Numbered from the stretch's first letter, positions 11,965-23,563 are shown. The stretch: DNA of 64,000 nt from Chrysoporthe austroafricana (GCA_001051155.2 JYIP02000003.1:496001-560000), one strand, 5' to 3'. Numbers and translations: made by a program. The notes: generated by a model from the letters alone, not told the origin.

Positions 11965-12659
11965 GTGTAGTATGGTTTTAATCTGAGTGGCGGAAAAGAA
12001 ACGCTATTACTCTGTACATATTGCTTGTTCTGCATATATGATCGAATTGACTGCATCAAAACGTCATCGAGGGCAATCTTGCTTAGGATCTACGACTTCT
12101 GCCGACATGGGTGTATCAAGTACTTGACTGGGAGCAAAGCTCACGGAGAACAAAGTCGCAGCACCTATAGTGAACGTACCACGACTCCCGAGAGCTTAAG
12201 TCCATAAGAGTTTGCTAGATTCCTTTCCATCCTCGCCAATTCTGCATTTGTATAGACTGAGGAGCTTGACGTAACAACGCCGTACGATCGCCATACTTTG
12301 GTCATGCGCCATCTATCTATCAGACGCAGGCGTATCTCGGGAACGAGCGTACTTGAAACTGTTACGCAGTTATCACTGCTTATTGTCTTTCAATCCTTTC
12401 CCAAAATCAATTCCAGTAGGATTCTGCGCCAATAGCTTCCACGGGGAAAAGCAACATTGAATCCAAAACAGCCTGGTGTCTGACATATCATTGATTCCGT
12501 ATACTTAAGCAGCTGCTACTTACCTAAGTAGGTAGGTACTCGGTCAGTAGAGATTTTGTTTGTCAAGACCTATGCAATTATTCAAAGAGAATGCATCTCT
12601 GATGTCCATGAATCACAACGAAGTCATTGCTCTGGGCACACAGCTTCTGCTCCGCCCGC
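11965..12659. other. Intergenic, convergent 3' region
   Basis: The region lies between the ends of the small secreted protein gene and the minus-strand glycosyltransferase. A short TACCTAAGTAGGTAGGTA-type palindromic stretch lies near 12520-12540. No gene was seen. Confidence 0.45.
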
Positions 12660-14457
12660 TCAAGCAAGGATCTTTGTGGGCAGCGAAGCCCGCACAGAGG
12701 AGATGGCAGCATTGGCAGCAGTCAACAAGGTGCCCCCTCGCCCCCGGGCGCCCCTGGCAATGCATACCACCGCTAGAGGGGCGACGACAGCGCAGCCCAG
12801 GACGGCAAACCAGAGGTCCCAGTTCTTTGCCCTCCAGGCTGACATGCGCGCGTCGGCCGTCTGTAGGTGCATAGGCCGCAGCTCCCGCCCGCCCGCGCCC
12901 GCCCGGAGCTCCGCGTCGTACATGACCTCTTCCACCAGGTCGGCAGCCAGGTGCTTCCTGCGGGACGCGATCCGCGCGATGCGTCGCATGCGCTCCACGT
13001 TGCGGCTGATGGACCCTTCGTCGTCGCGCACGATGCGCCCGATCTTGTCGCAGATCTCCTCGGACGTGAAGGCGAACTTGTTCAGAGAGAGGCCGACGCC
13101 GGCAGCGGACAGCCGGGTGCTGTTGCACAGCTGGTCGAAGAAAAAGCCCAGTGTCAGGACTGGTTTGCCATGATAGAGGACCTCATTTGCGGATGACCCA
13201 CCGCCGTGTGTGAGGTAGAGGCTCGTGTGAGGGTGGTTTAGGATGGCTCGCTGGGGCGCGAAAAACGGCACGAGGAACTCATTCCTGTGCTTCCCATCCA
13301 GGAGATCGCCCACATTAAGAACCGACCCGCCAACTCGTGGGATGGATACTGATCGGTCGAGTTCCTGACGAGGAGACTTGCCTATAGACCAAATGGCGCC
13401 ATCGATGTGACCGGCGTCTATTGCCATTACGAGGCCTTGGAGGACCTTGTTGAGGGAATCTTGTGACAGAATGATATGCGTTCCAAGGGCGACATATATG
13501 GTCCGGACATGTTGTTCAAGGAAGTGCGCACTCGCCTCGTCCAGTGGAGGATACTTATCAGCCAGCACCGGACCGACAGGGGCGATCAGCGGAGGCAGAT
13601 CCTTAGGAACTTCCAGGCCAAAGAAAGAATTCACCAGCACGAGATGTCCAGGCTTGGGCCCCGAGGGAGAAGAGTAGGTGACACCTGCATCTCTGCGCAT
13701 GCGCCTCACCCAGCGCATCCAGGCAAGGAGCTCCGGAATGGCTTTAACGACGACGAGTTCGTTCCTCAGCCTCGACGAAATAGACGCGTGCTCAGACGTC
13801 AGAGTCATGTCCACTTGAAAGCCTGGCTGCCCAGGGATATACGATACAGGGGCCAACAGGTAGGGCATCTGTGGCCAGACGATTGCGACGGGAATGCCAT
13901 ACTCTACCATCATGTCCTTAACCGCCGACTCGCAGAAGAAGTCGGCGATGATGAAGTCTGGACGAGTTGTTGACTCAGACACGAGCCCCTTCAGATTGGT
14001 ATATTCGTCGGTCCAGTACGAGTCCCAGAGGTATTTGGACTTCATGATGGGCCCAAGCCCCTGGCTTGGGTCCGCATCCACCATTCGACGGTAATGAGCT
14101 TCAGTCTGCTCTTCGGTGGGGGCGGGTCCGAAAGAGTAAACTTTTTTAATGAACGAATAGCCATTTGTCCAATCCTCCTGCCCGGAGCAGGTGGCGAATT
14201 CGATCGTGTGGCCTCGGTGGGCGAGAACACTGCAGATCTCCAAGACAGGAGCTGTTCGTGATGAATGAATTTCGAGTAAGCATTAACTCAGACACGCATT
14301 CTGAGATACGCGGGAGTGGTCGTGGCGTCCCAATAGTCGAGTCGGCCGACTTACCTGCATGAGTGAAGCCACCAGTAGTAACAACCGCTAGGATCCGCCT
14401 GGCCGGGAGAAGGTCAGCATCAGGTGAGGACGAGAACGCCGTGCCGGGTTGAGCCAT
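12660..14457 (-). CDS. UDP-glycosyltransferase with C-terminal membrane segment
   Basis: Two exons in minus order, 14457-14355 and 14251-12660, encode 564 aa. The 103-nt intron has a GTAAGT donor and an ACAG acceptor, and joining gives the conserved start GGFTHAAPVLEI. This is a GT1/UGT fold: an N-terminal acceptor-binding half, then the nucleotide-sugar half with the signature FFAPQRAILNHP plus LTHGGGSSANEVLYHGKP (HGGG at about residue 383). That region contacts the UDP-sugar. A hydrophobic helix near residues 520-540 (FAVLGCAVVAPLAVVC) and a basic tail suggest membrane anchoring, as in ER UGTs. The acceptor is unknown; lipids, sterols and secondary metabolites are typical. The next gene upstream on the same strand is a transporter, but no cluster is evident. 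Confidence 0.9.
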
Positions 14458-15166
14458 CGTGTGTGTCGAGGTAGTTATAGGCACCCACGCTGAAGAGCAA
14501 GTATGTACGTATAAATTTCGAACGACCAAGTCTCGAGAATCATGATCAAAAGGATCCGGTCTGCTTTTATTTGGCCTGAATGTTGGCATGTCTAGGATCG
14601 CCCACCGGATATTCCAGAGTACGGGACTTTTCGCGGCTTATAAGTCGTATGATGCTCGCGCTTGCTGACCACTGCCAGCTGTAAGCATGAGGATGGATGG
14701 CCCACAGAGCTGCACGCCCCATTAGCCCGTAAATCCTGAGCCGTGAAATTTTCGTGTGAATTATACTGATGCAGATACAGATTATCTGCATGTTCATCCT
14801 TGTTCTTCGGCGGGTTTGACTGGGCTCGATCTCCGTCTTACGCGCCGTCACGCCATATCTAAGGCCTTGGTGGGCTAAAGTGTCGACTAACTTCAAAAAG
14901 GCCTGACTTGGAGGGTTGAGAAGACACATCAATGAGCTTTTATTGCCCGCAGATGGATTAAGCCTGGAAATAAATGCTACTTGATAGCTGGGGCATGTCG
15001 AACTTATAGTTCTGGTCGTAACGATGCCTACTGCGCCTCTGCTTGACATGTATCGGCACAACTGGAGAGAGGCGTTACTATCCCGGATCCGGCTTATTCG
15101 GTGGATTGACGATAAGTGTCTAGGTGGTATTTAAAGCCCAGTGTAAAGTTGAGGTGCTAGAAAGTC
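14458..15166. other. Intergenic between glycosyltransferase and transporter
   Basis: The region is the upstream sequence of the glycosyltransferase and the 3' flank of the MFS gene. No further coding signal was recognised. Confidence 0.45.
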
Positions 15167-16801
15167 TCACTCTACCGTGGTCGCCTTCGACTCCTCCACC
15201 TGCTCAACACTAGCCTCGCTCTTCTCATTCGCCGCCGCAATCTTCTGGTCGGCCTCCTCATAGACCGCCGGCCGGTGTAGCTGCGTCGCCAGCTTGTTCC
15301 GGAACACAACCACACCCGCGTTATCCTCGAAGAACCGATCGATATCCTCGAGAGATCGATTCGCCGTCTCCGGGTAGAAGAGGTACGTGATCGGGACGAA
15401 TGCCGCACAAATAACAGCCCAGATGATCCAGAACCTGTAGCCAAGGTTGGCAATACCTACCGGGGTCACTTCGGCGACCATGTAATTGCAAATCCAGTTC
15501 GTTGCCATAGCCAACGATGAGCCCTTGGCGCGGAAGGCGAGCGCGTTGATCTCGGTAGGATACAGCCAGGGCACACCCAGGACACCCATGGCGAAGGAGG
15601 CGAAGAACACGAAGAAGAAAGACACAGCCACGATGCCCAGCTTAACACTGTCGCCTTTCCCTGTCTCGGTCAAGCCGACGGCGATGGCGATAATTGTCCA
15701 GCATGTTGAGCACGCCGTAGCCGAGACCATCATCACCCTGCGTCGACCGTATCTCTCGATGACGAAATATGCCATGAAGGAGAAGAACAGATAGTCCATC
15801 GATCCCGCAGCGGCAAGAATGCGTGCACGGAACTCACTGAAGCCGAGCGCGTTGATGAAGACATATGTCATGTAGTAAGACGTCACGTTGATTCCTGAGA
15901 CCTGGTTCATGGCCTGCATCCATGCGCCGAGGAGCATGCGGCGCAATGCGCCTGGCGGTCCGCGGCCCGTCAGGAGCTGCAACCAGGTGTAGTCGGCTGC
16001 GTGCTCGCGGTCGAGGACGTCCTTGATGATGGAGAACTGTGTGCGGACGGACGGGGAGGAGGGTGTTGCACCATGACCCTCGAGGGCGGCGAGGACCTCG
16101 GTGGCTTCTTCGTAACGGCCTTTGCGGATAAGAAGGCGAGGCGAGTCTGGTAGGTAGGGGCACATGATCCAGACTAGACCGGAGAAGACTGCAGTTTGAG
16201 TCATTGTCAGGGGCGTGTCCGCAAAATGAGGACAAAGAGCATGCGGCTTACACATTTGGAAGGCAAGCGGGAATCGCCATGAAACACTGCCCGGCGCAAA
16301 CGAGAATCCCAAGGTCAGCCAGTTCGAGATCGCAAATCCCGTGATGCAATTCGCCATCTGAATGATGATCAACTTCCCCCGGCTCCGCATCTTCGACGTC
16401 TCAGATTGCCAGACGCCAGCAGTCGCGGTATTCATTCCCGTGCCCATGCCAGCGATGACTCTGCCAACATACATCTGTGCAGCACTGAACGAGGCCGCCT
16501 GGATAATGGCAGCAAACGCGATGATCAAGCTGCCTAACATCAGCACCCGCGGGCGTCCGAGCTTATCACCAGTGTAGAGCGTGGAGAGTGCTCCTGCGAA
16601 ACAGCCCAGGTTGTAAACGGAGGTCATGGTGCCCTGAGCTGCTGTGCTGGGGCTCCCCATTGTCCGCAAGAAATCTTCCGAGACGAGCACATTGCCGAAG
16701 ACGCCTTGGTCGTAGCCGTAGAAAATCAGAACCGTAGATGCTGCAATGGATATCCAGACGGTCAGGCGCTCGCCGGAGCCCCCAAGGTAGCGATTGCCCA
16801 T
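15167..16801 (-). CDS. MFS sugar porter
   Basis: Two exons in minus order, 16801-16252 and 16188-15167, encode 523 aa. The 63-nt intron (GTAAGC...CTGCAG) is a multiple of three, so the frame also reads through it; splicing gives the better join LAFQM-FFSGLVW. It is a 12-helix major facilitator of the sugar-transporter family. The N-terminal FYGYDQGVFGNVL is the classic helix-1 motif. GRVIAGMGTGMN is the helix-4 signature, PDSPRLLIRKGR replaces PESPRWL, and YPETANRSLEDID matches the PETKGRSLEE site. It should act at the plasma membrane on a sugar or related polyol or acid. An upstream in-frame ATG would add about 20 residues, but MGNRYLGG is the more typical start. Confidence 0.9.
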   Translation of the reverse strand: MGNRYLGGSGERLTVWISIAASTVLIFYGYDQGVFGNVLVSEDFLRTMGSPSTAAQGTMTSVYNLGCFAGALSTLYTGDKLGRPRVLMLGSLIIAFAAIIQAASFSAAQMYVGRVIAGMGTGMNTATAGVWQSETSKMRSRGKLIIIQMANCITGFAISNWLTLGFSFAPGSVSWRFPLAFQMCKPHALCPHFADTPLTMTQTAVFSGLVWIMCPYLPDSPRLLIRKGRYEEATEVLAALEGHGATPSSPSVRTQFSIIKDVLDREHAADYTWLQLLTGRGPPGALRRMLLGAWMQAMNQVSGINVTSYYMTYVFINALGFSEFRARILAAAGSMDYLFFSFMAYFVIERYGRRRVMMVSATACSTCWTIIAIAVGLTETGKGDSVKLGIVAVSFFFVFFASFAMGVLGVPWLYPTEINALAFRAKGSSLAMATNWICNYMVAEVTPVGIANLGYRFWIIWAVICAAFVPITYLFYPETANRSLEDIDRFFEDNAGVVVFRNKLATQLHRPAVYEEADQKIAAANEKSEASVEQVEESKATTVE

Positions 16802-17908
16802 GGCCAAGGAAAAAAAATTCAAGAATGTTGATTCACGAGCGCAGTGCCGACATGTCATCAAGACCAGGCTCAAAAGACTACACGAACTTCTAGAGGAATT
16901 TATAATGAAATCTTGAGGTGTCAACTACAGGGCTAGAGCGAAGCGATTGATCGACCCGGGTAAACTAGAGGCCTGTGCCATGGACCAGACTTGTCGGATC
17001 AAGTCGTGTATTGTCGCCTCCTACCCTGCCCCACATGGGGTACCGTGAAGTGAGAACAAATCAAGCGTAGTGGTAACACCGGATATCGTGAGCTCAGGAG
17101 GTTGCCGTCGGGACTAGTAATGCATGCCATGCTACCCCGTGGGGAAGAGACAGTCCCCCTCACCGGAGCAAGGGTGATCGACGCCACAACCTCCGGATCG
17201 ACCTGGGAGGAGGAGCCTTGGACCCATCTTTCGAGTCAATTTCGCCGGAATGATCAGCACTCAGTCCAGAAATCTGAAGCCAGAAAAACGGATGACCAAA
17301 GAGGGGAAGCCGGCAACGTCCTGGTGTTGCGGTCGGTGACCAACCCCTTGTAGCCTTGGACCTAGAGCCAATCGTGGGGACAACTTTCAATAAGTGGAAA
17401 GGTGGCAGGCTCTGCAGCCAAAGACCAAAGGGTGTGACGGGTAGAATATTTGTAGCGCTGAGAAGCAACCGAGCACATTCCGGCAAATGCTGTTTAAAAT
17501 CGTTGACGCGAACCAATGCTATTGACATATTAACACAACATGGCACACTAAAACAAAAAGTGGATGCTTACCAACCTCGGTTCTGGCCGTCGGGGCGATG
17601 CTCACGGGCGTGGACGAAGGATCCAGTTAACTGAGACGAGAGGAACCCAGAAGCTGACGGGCGCGCGGACTCCACGTAACCGATAGCCGACGGCATCAGG
17701 CGATGGTACATCGGCGGTAAGAAAGTCTGGGTGGCTGCGGGTGTTTAATCCCTTGGTCTCTTGGAATACAGTGGCCCAGTTCATGCTGAGAAGCGGAGCA
17801 CAGGTGCATGCGCATGTGACTTGGAGCGGGCGGCAAGGGCAGAACGAATGGACCACACCAGGAGTGGACATGGACATTGAGGCCGTCGACGCCTTATGTC
17901 TTGCCTGT
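16802..17908. other. Intergenic, no gene recognised
   Basis: The left part is the promoter of the MFS gene and the right part the 3' flank of PSF3. Short open frames carry no recognisable domain. Confidence 0.45.
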
Positions 17909-18598
17909 TCAGTGCTTCTTGACGTTGTCCATCCACTCCTTCCCGGCCTTCAACCCGCTATGTGCCTTGGCGAACAGCTCCCGCTCCCACTGGTCCAGAC
18001 CGCGGGTGAACTCGTCCTGGGCTGCCGCTATGCCAATGTTACTGCCGCCCTCCTTGCCGGCCGAGTCCCCCATCTTCCTCGCATGTAGGGCGATCTCTGC
18101 GGCGCGCGTGACAAACGTCTTCCTCAGCACTGCGTCGAGCTCCCTCTCCTCGAACAGATCCATCAGCCGCGTAGCCAGCCCGTAGAAGTTGATGCTCCGC
18201 TGCCGGAGCTGGACGGCGCGCGGGTCGGCCTTGAGGGCCTGTATGCATTCGTTCGAGAGAGCTTCTGGCAGAGACAGGTTCACAAAGGACTTCGTGTCGT
18301 CGTCGTTGGCACTGCCGGTGGAGGTGTTGGCGAGGGCGAGCATCTCGCCGAGCCAGAGTGGGAGAGCGAGCTTTGTGCCGGCCTTGAGGTCCTCGCCTGG
18401 GTTGTTGTTGATGTGCCCAAGGTTGTACACGGAGACGTTGAACTCGCACGGGATCTTCTGCAGATCGGCAATCTTAATCAGAGAGGATCGCAAAGCGAAA
18501 AGACTAAACACACAGAGCTGCTTGAGGCAGGCAGCGCGCAGGAGCCCATCACGTACCTCGGCATCCGTAAGGATCGCGTCAATGTCGTAGTATGACAT
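17909..18598 (-). CDS. PSF3: GINS complex subunit PSF3
   Basis: Two exons in minus order, 18598-18557 and 18457-17909, encode 196 aa. The 42-nt first exon gives MSYYDIDAILTDAE, a hallmark start of fungal Psf3, and the 99-nt intron (GTACGT...CTGCAG) joins it to KIPCEFNV. GPG-like NNPGEDLKAGTKLALPLWL and the helical LRQRSINFYGLATRLMDL follow the family order. GINS (Sld5, Psf1, Psf2, Psf3) joins Cdc45 and Mcm2-7 as the replicative helicase in the nucleus. The length matches other Psf3 proteins (about 180-200 aa). The gene is divergent from SOD2 and shares a compact promoter with it. Identification is confident. Confidence 0.94.
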   Translation of the reverse strand: MSYYDIDAILTDAEVRDGLLRAACLKQLCVFSLFALRSSLIKIADLQKIPCEFNVSVYNLGHINNNPGEDLKAGTKLALPLWLGEMLALANTSTGSANDDDTKSFVNLSLPEALSNECIQALKADPRAVQLRQRSINFYGLATRLMDLFEERELDAVLRKTFVTRAAEIALHARKMGDSAGKEGGSNIGIAAAQDEFTRGLDQWERELFAKAHSGLKAGKEWMDNVKKH

Positions 18599-19119
18599 CC
18601 TGACGTCTTGTATGGGGGGAGGAGCCGTAGTCGAGCAGTTGAATCCCGGAATCGAGGCGTAAATTTCTGGTGGGAGAGTGCTCGCAGGTGTTGAAAGAAG
18701 ATGTCTTGTCAAACTTCTTTCTTGTGACGCGACTCTGGTCTCTGGGGAGACGCGAATGGAGCTTGGGATGAACAGGACCCCTGTAAGCTGTGGCTTGCAT
18801 GCTTGTTTACCCCAGTGAGCTGTGGCAGGGCACACGGCAGCCCAGAGCTGCTATGGATGGGCTATGACGTTACCATGATTCAAGCTGCTTCCAGCGCATC
18901 CGGGGGGCCTTATCACCCGTGGTAGCTGCTAGACAGCTCTGGACAACCTCCAGTGGGGCTAATCCGATCGGCCATTCAAAAGGTTGACATCACCTTGACA
19001 ACCTCCTCGCTTCGCATCCGCAAGATATTTGAGGATACCCTCTGCAACTCAATTGCAACCTAGGCTGGACCTTGACCCCCTTCAACCGACTTAATTACCA
19101 TCCAGAGAAGCCCATCAAG
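18599..19119. promoter_or_regulatory. Bidirectional intergenic region PSF3-SOD2
   Basis: The 521 bp separate the start codons of two divergent housekeeping genes and must hold both promoters and 5' untranslated regions. No clear TATA box was seen on either side, which fits housekeeping promoters. Whether regulation is shared is inference. Confidence 0.55.
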
Positions 19120-20088
19120 ATGTCGTCCGCACTCTTGCGATCGACTCCCGCCCTGCGCGGAGCTCTGCGAGCGGGAGCTGCGAAGCCCGTCGTGGGCATG
19201 GCCATGGCCAGCACCCAGTTCGTCCGCGGCAAGGCTACGCTTCCGGATCTATCCTGTATGTTATGCCCAGCACCTGCCATAGTATTGGCCTTAAGGGCAG
19301 AGTACGGCTGAGACTCTCCAGCCGCGGAGCCCAGCAGCCAGTGCCTTGGATCATATCCGCCTTGGCGCCCTTCTGCACTCACAACAAAAACTGACGCGGG
19401 ACTTCTATGCAGATGACTACGGCGCCCTCGAACCTCACATCTCCGGCCAGATCATGGAGCTCCACCACTCGAAGCACCACCAGACCTACGTCAACGGCCT
19501 CAACAGTGCGCTCGAGACCATCGGCGACGCTGAGGCCAAGGGCGACTTCTCCAAGGCCGCCAGCCTTGCGCCCCTTCTCAACTTCCACGGCGGTGGCCAC
19601 CTGAACCACAGCCTGTTCTGGGAGAACCTGGCGCCCACGAACAAGGACGGTGGCGGCGAGCCGGAGGGAGAGCTCAAGGTGTGTTTGCCCCTATCCCGCG
19701 CTGCTTCTTTTCTGGCAGTCATCTGTACATCGGGAGCCTCGGAACTGGACGGGTGGAGTATAGTGGCTGACTCTTGTTTGACGTGCAGAAAGCTATCGAC
19801 CGTGACTTCGGCTCGTTCTCCACATTCCAGAAGCAGACCAACGCTGCCCTTGCCGGCATCCAGGGCAGCGGATGGGCCTGGCTGGCCAAGGACAAGGACA
19901 GCGGCAGCCTGTCCCTCGTCACACGCGCCAATCAAGACCCTGTGTCCGGCAACCTGATCCCTCTGATGGGCATCGACGCTTGGGAGCACGCATACTACCT
20001 ACAGTACCAGAACCGAAAGGCCGAGTACTTCAGCGCCATCTGGAACGTCATCAACTGGAAGAACGTTGCCAAGCGGTTCCAGGCATGA
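19120..20088 (+). CDS. SOD2: Mitochondrial manganese superoxide dismutase
   Basis: Three exons, 19120-19255, 19413-19678 and 19789-20088, encode 233 aa. The enzyme converts superoxide to H2O2 and O2 in the mitochondrial matrix. The first 40 or so residues are basic and Ala/Arg-rich without acidic residues, a mitochondrial presequence. The mature part begins at [19 protein letters not shown]. By family numbering the metal ligands are His63 (first His of [10 protein letters not shown]), the His of [11 protein letters not shown], and the Asp and His of IDAWEHAYY. The last motif marks the Fe/Mn SOD family. Both introns (157 and 110 nt) have GT-AG ends and join in frame. The presequence and the [11 protein letters not shown] region support Mn rather than Fe. 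Confidence 0.95.
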
Positions 20089-20500
20089 GAGAGGAGTTAC
20101 GTCGTCTGGGTGTGGTTGATGACGTGAAGGCGATGCTCAGGTGACCTTAGCGAGCAGATCTACAGAGGAAGTCGTCTTGTCAATAATGAACTACCGTCCC
20201 ACATCTTCTGAATGCTTGAGCTTCACTCCGTGCTCTTCATGATCAAATCTAGGGCCGCAGAGACTTGACCACAAAAGCTTAGCTAGAAATGCTAATAGTC
20301 TTTTGCATGCAGCCGAAGAAGGTTCCGATGTGTAGAGCCTTGTCCTGGGGCAGAGCCTAGTTGGCCTAGTCCCGTCTAAGCTCGACAATCAGGAGACCGC
20401 TGGTACAGCATGTATAAGACGACCTGTCGACGATGACCCTCTGTATCATTAATTCCTGCTCGATATTCTAGTCCAATTAATCACTCAGGCTCGTCACAAG
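20089..20500. other. Intergenic, 3' of SOD2
   Basis: The segment holds the SOD2 3' flank and the upstream sequence of the next small secreted protein gene. No other feature was seen. Confidence 0.45.
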
Positions 20501-21057
20501 ATGCTCATTCTCACACCAGCATTGGCCGTAGTGGCCTCCTTTGGCTCCAATGCCGAGGCTAACGCCGACTTTGAGACCGTCACAACGAGCATCGCCAGCC
20601 CAACGAACGTACCGAGTAATACCAGCACAGCAATCTTCGAGAAGCACTGCAACCGCCTGGCCGTATGCCCATCCCTCGAGCACCTCGCAGCAAGGACCCC
20701 AGGGCCAAAACATCCTGTCATCTTCAGCGTGCGCACTTCCCTCCCATATCCTCCGTCACCCTCAAGTCCTGTCGATGGAAGTCCGCCTAGTGTCACTGAC
20801 AACGCAACTGCTAGCGATGCATGATGATCTGCCGCTGGGAGTGGCCCATGCTTGGCACCGCGCAAGAATGCTGCGACTACTGCGACGAGTTCATGTCTTG
20901 CTGCACCGCACCGGGCGAGCCCGTCCCCTACACGTGCCAGAGCGACACCTACAAGCTCCCGGACGGGACCAAGGTCCGTCCCTACACCGCCCCCAACATC
21001 ATCCGCCCCGCGCGCGATTCCCAGAAGGAGGACGACCTCCTCTCGTGCGAGGCGTAG
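20501..21057 (+). CDS. Small cysteine-rich secreted protein
   Basis: Two exons are inferred, 20501-20728 and 20815-21057, encoding 156 aa. The 86-nt intron begins GTGCGC, contains CTGAC and ends CTAG, with a phase-0 join. A hydrophobic N-terminus (MLILTPALAVVASFG) could be a signal peptide of about 20 residues. Exon 2 is strongly Cys-rich (CMMICRWEW, then ECCDYCDEFMSCC, then YTCQ) with aromatic residues, and ends in a charged tail. I do not recognise the family. The exon 2 frame looks clearly protein-coding; the start and exon 1 are less certain because exon 1 is Ser/Thr-rich and has only two cysteines. Confidence 0.55.
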
Positions 21058-22552
21058 GAGCGGCGCACCAAAGAGGACGACCGCCGCCGGCTGGAGATGG
21101 TGGTTTGTGAAGAAGGGGGTGCTGGCGAGAATTACCGACGGGGAAGCTGCTCACTAAAGAGTATGGGAATGAGCAGCGCCGGAGGAACGGGAGGAGGCCG
21201 CTGACAGATGAGGAGTAGGCAAGGCACCCGCCAGGGGTAAGTTCGTCGCTAGATCCGAAGGGACAGCTATTGCCCTGAATCGGACTTGAAAACTGAGCAG
21301 TGTCGAATACAGCCGTCATGAAGGAATAAGCGAGGCCATTGAGCACAGCAAGGAGCGTTGCACGATAGCATTTTCTTCCCGATAGTAGGAACATACTCAC
21401 ATATGTCCTCTGATAAATATGCGCTTTGATTAGTTAAAATGATATGCAATAATCAGTCAGTCCCTTAGATTGAATCGATCTCGAGGAATTAGTAGAATTC
21501 AGGATGGCGACGGTGCAGAAGTCTCTTAACCGACTGCAGTAAAAGCAGCCATCATGATTGAGACGTCAGGATAAGGAGGATGTACATTTATTCAGGAAGA
21601 TGTTGAGGCGGTAATGAAGGCGAGACCAGGCGCTCAGGCGGAGTGATGCCAACATGTGACGAGGAGACACCTGACCGGCGAGGCTGGGATCAGAATCTTG
21701 AGTCCAAGCTTCTAGCCCCTGCAAGAATTACTGCCAACAGTCCGTCGGGCCCCATCTGATGGTTCGATTTTGTCAATCCTTTAGAGTCCACAGATTTCGC
21801 TCCTGAAGTATGTCCCGTGTAGCTGAATGTAGCTTTGTGGATGTGTATCAGAAATTGCTGTCACGGTCAGCCTCATACATCGTAACTAAGTTTGACGGCC
21901 TACATAGTAAAAGGTGGTATAACTCAGGTTGCTAATCTTTTCAGCCGTATCTACTGGCTTCTTCCTACTCTTTGCCTTAATTATGTACAAGTCTAGCGCG
22001 GCTCCCTTGGCAACCTAAGATCCAAATCCCCCTTAGAGCATTCGTCATCTACACAGTACATGAAACACACACCTCACGATTTCGGGTCAGGAACTACGTT
22101 GTGCGATAGCCCCTTTTGCGCAAAACTTGCTTCAGGGACTCGTCGATGAGTTGGAAATCCAAAGACGGCGAACAACTTCAATAACATCTTAAAATTGACA
22201 GCTGCCAGTTGTTCAGGATCATTAAGGCTTTCGGTACTGCCGCCAGGTTTCAGAATGTAATTTGCTGTAAGGGGGCGCGCTAAGGAATGGAAGGATGAGA
22301 GGGCAATCGAGAAAGGGCCACCGACGAGATCAAACAACCGCGCGTCCCCCTTGACATGTTACAAGGCTAATTATAGTCTGATTGGTGACTCGCTGCCTGC
22401 TCTCAGTGGTGAGGCTAATTACATCCCTTTCCTCGTCGTGAGGTCGCACATGCCACAGGGTTCGACTGGTGAATGAGATATGAAAACTACTTTAACCTTG
22501 AGATCCAACAGAACTTCCGAGATGCAGGAGGGGTCGCTGCAACATCCTTAAA
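21058..22552. other. Intergenic, no gene recognised
   Basis: About 1.5 kb without a recognisable gene. The right end should contain the promoter and leader of the DUF4185-like gene. Confidence 0.45.
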
Positions 22553-23563
22553 ATGTCTCGCTACCTGAAGATATTTTCTGCCTGCACGGCACTCGCCGGG
22601 CTTGCCGCTGCTGAGACGGCCGTAGCTCCGGCGGCGCCTGCTCCGGGTTTGGTCACCGCCGCAGTCAACGTCACTTCTGACAATGCTCCCTCGGGCAAGC
22701 AGTACGACCGCGACTCTGGTTTCCTCGGCACGATCGGGTCGAGGGTGTTCGTCATGAACTTCGACACCAGTCTCTGTGACACTGACGAGACGGCTAATTG
22801 TACATTCATTGGCACGAACTCCTTCACCGACGCCACATCAGTCGCCGCCGTCGTCTCTGACCCACCAGAGGCAACGAATCTTTGTAATACCGAGGACCAG
22901 CTTGGATGGGTCACTAACGTGTGGGGCTTTAATGATACCCACGGCGTTGGCATCTTCCTCAACATCACACACGATTACGCAAATGGCGAGGAGATCGGCC
23001 AAGGCAGTTCTCCCGTTATCTTCGATGTGTCTAACGAGACTCCTGTTTGCACTCGGATCAACGGCGGTGTCGACTTTTGGAACCCCAACTTCAACCATGG
23101 CACCTACGGGAACAGAGGGACGCTCGCAGCTACAGATGGCTATCTATATCTCTACGCCAATCAGAACGGCATCATGTACCTCGCGCGCGTTCCATTCAAC
23201 GTAGACGATGTCTCCGATCTGTCAGCCTACACGTACTGGAATGGTGATGATTTTATGGGGGATGAGTCAGACGCTGTGGCCATCATGGACGTCCTCGGTG
23301 GATCCGTCTTCTATAGCAACTACCTCGACAAATACGTCTGGCTCTCTGAGGGGTTTGGCTATTCCGGCATCTATGCATACGTTGCAGATCTGCCGCAGGG
23401 CCCTTTCAGCAATGGTACTCTATTGTTCACTGACTCTGCCCGTGGTGGCACGTATGCGCCATTTGCCATGACGAACTACGACTCGACGGGCGAGACTGTC
23501 AAGATTGTTTATTCCGTGGTTGACAACCTTTCACAGAGGGTCCGGACTGTGACGTGGAAGTGA
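22553..23563 (+). CDS. Secreted beta-propeller protein, DUF4185-like
   Basis: Intronless gene of 336 aa. A signal peptide (about residues 1-20, FSACTALAGLAAAE) is followed by repeated beta-rich blades: DSGFLGTIGSRVFVM, then YLYLYANQNGIMYLARVP, then SAYTYWNGDDF, then YSNYLDKYVWLSEGF and ending GETVKIVYSVVDN. The order of an LYLY strand, an ARVP strand, a YWNG segment and a YLDKYV strand resembles DUF4185, a five-bladed propeller family related to glycoside hydrolases. Several N-glycosylation sites and paired cysteines fit secretion. No catalytic residue can be assigned. A role in carbohydrate binding or cleavage is inference. Confidence 0.75.
   Translation: MSRYLKIFSACTALAGLAAAETAVAPAAPAPGLVTAAVNVTSDNAPSGKQYDRDSGFLGTIGSRVFVMNFDTSLCDTDETANCTFIGTNSFTDATSVAAVVSDPPEATNLCNTEDQLGWVTNVWGFNDTHGVGIFLNITHDYANGEEIGQGSSPVIFDVSNETPVCTRINGGVDFWNPNFNHGTYGNRGTLAATDGYLYLYANQNGIMYLARVPFNVDDVSDLSAYTYWNGDDFMGDESDAVAIMDVLGGSVFYSNYLDKYVWLSEGFGYSGIYAYVADLPQGPFSNGTLLFTDSARGGTYAPFAMTNYDSTGETVKIVYSVVDNLSQRVRTVTWK

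Noticed and set aside
12660..16801. Glycosyltransferase plus transporter as part of a secondary metabolite cluster
   Set aside because: No backbone synthase, oxidase set or regulator lies nearby; the next genes are housekeeping (PSF3, SOD2).
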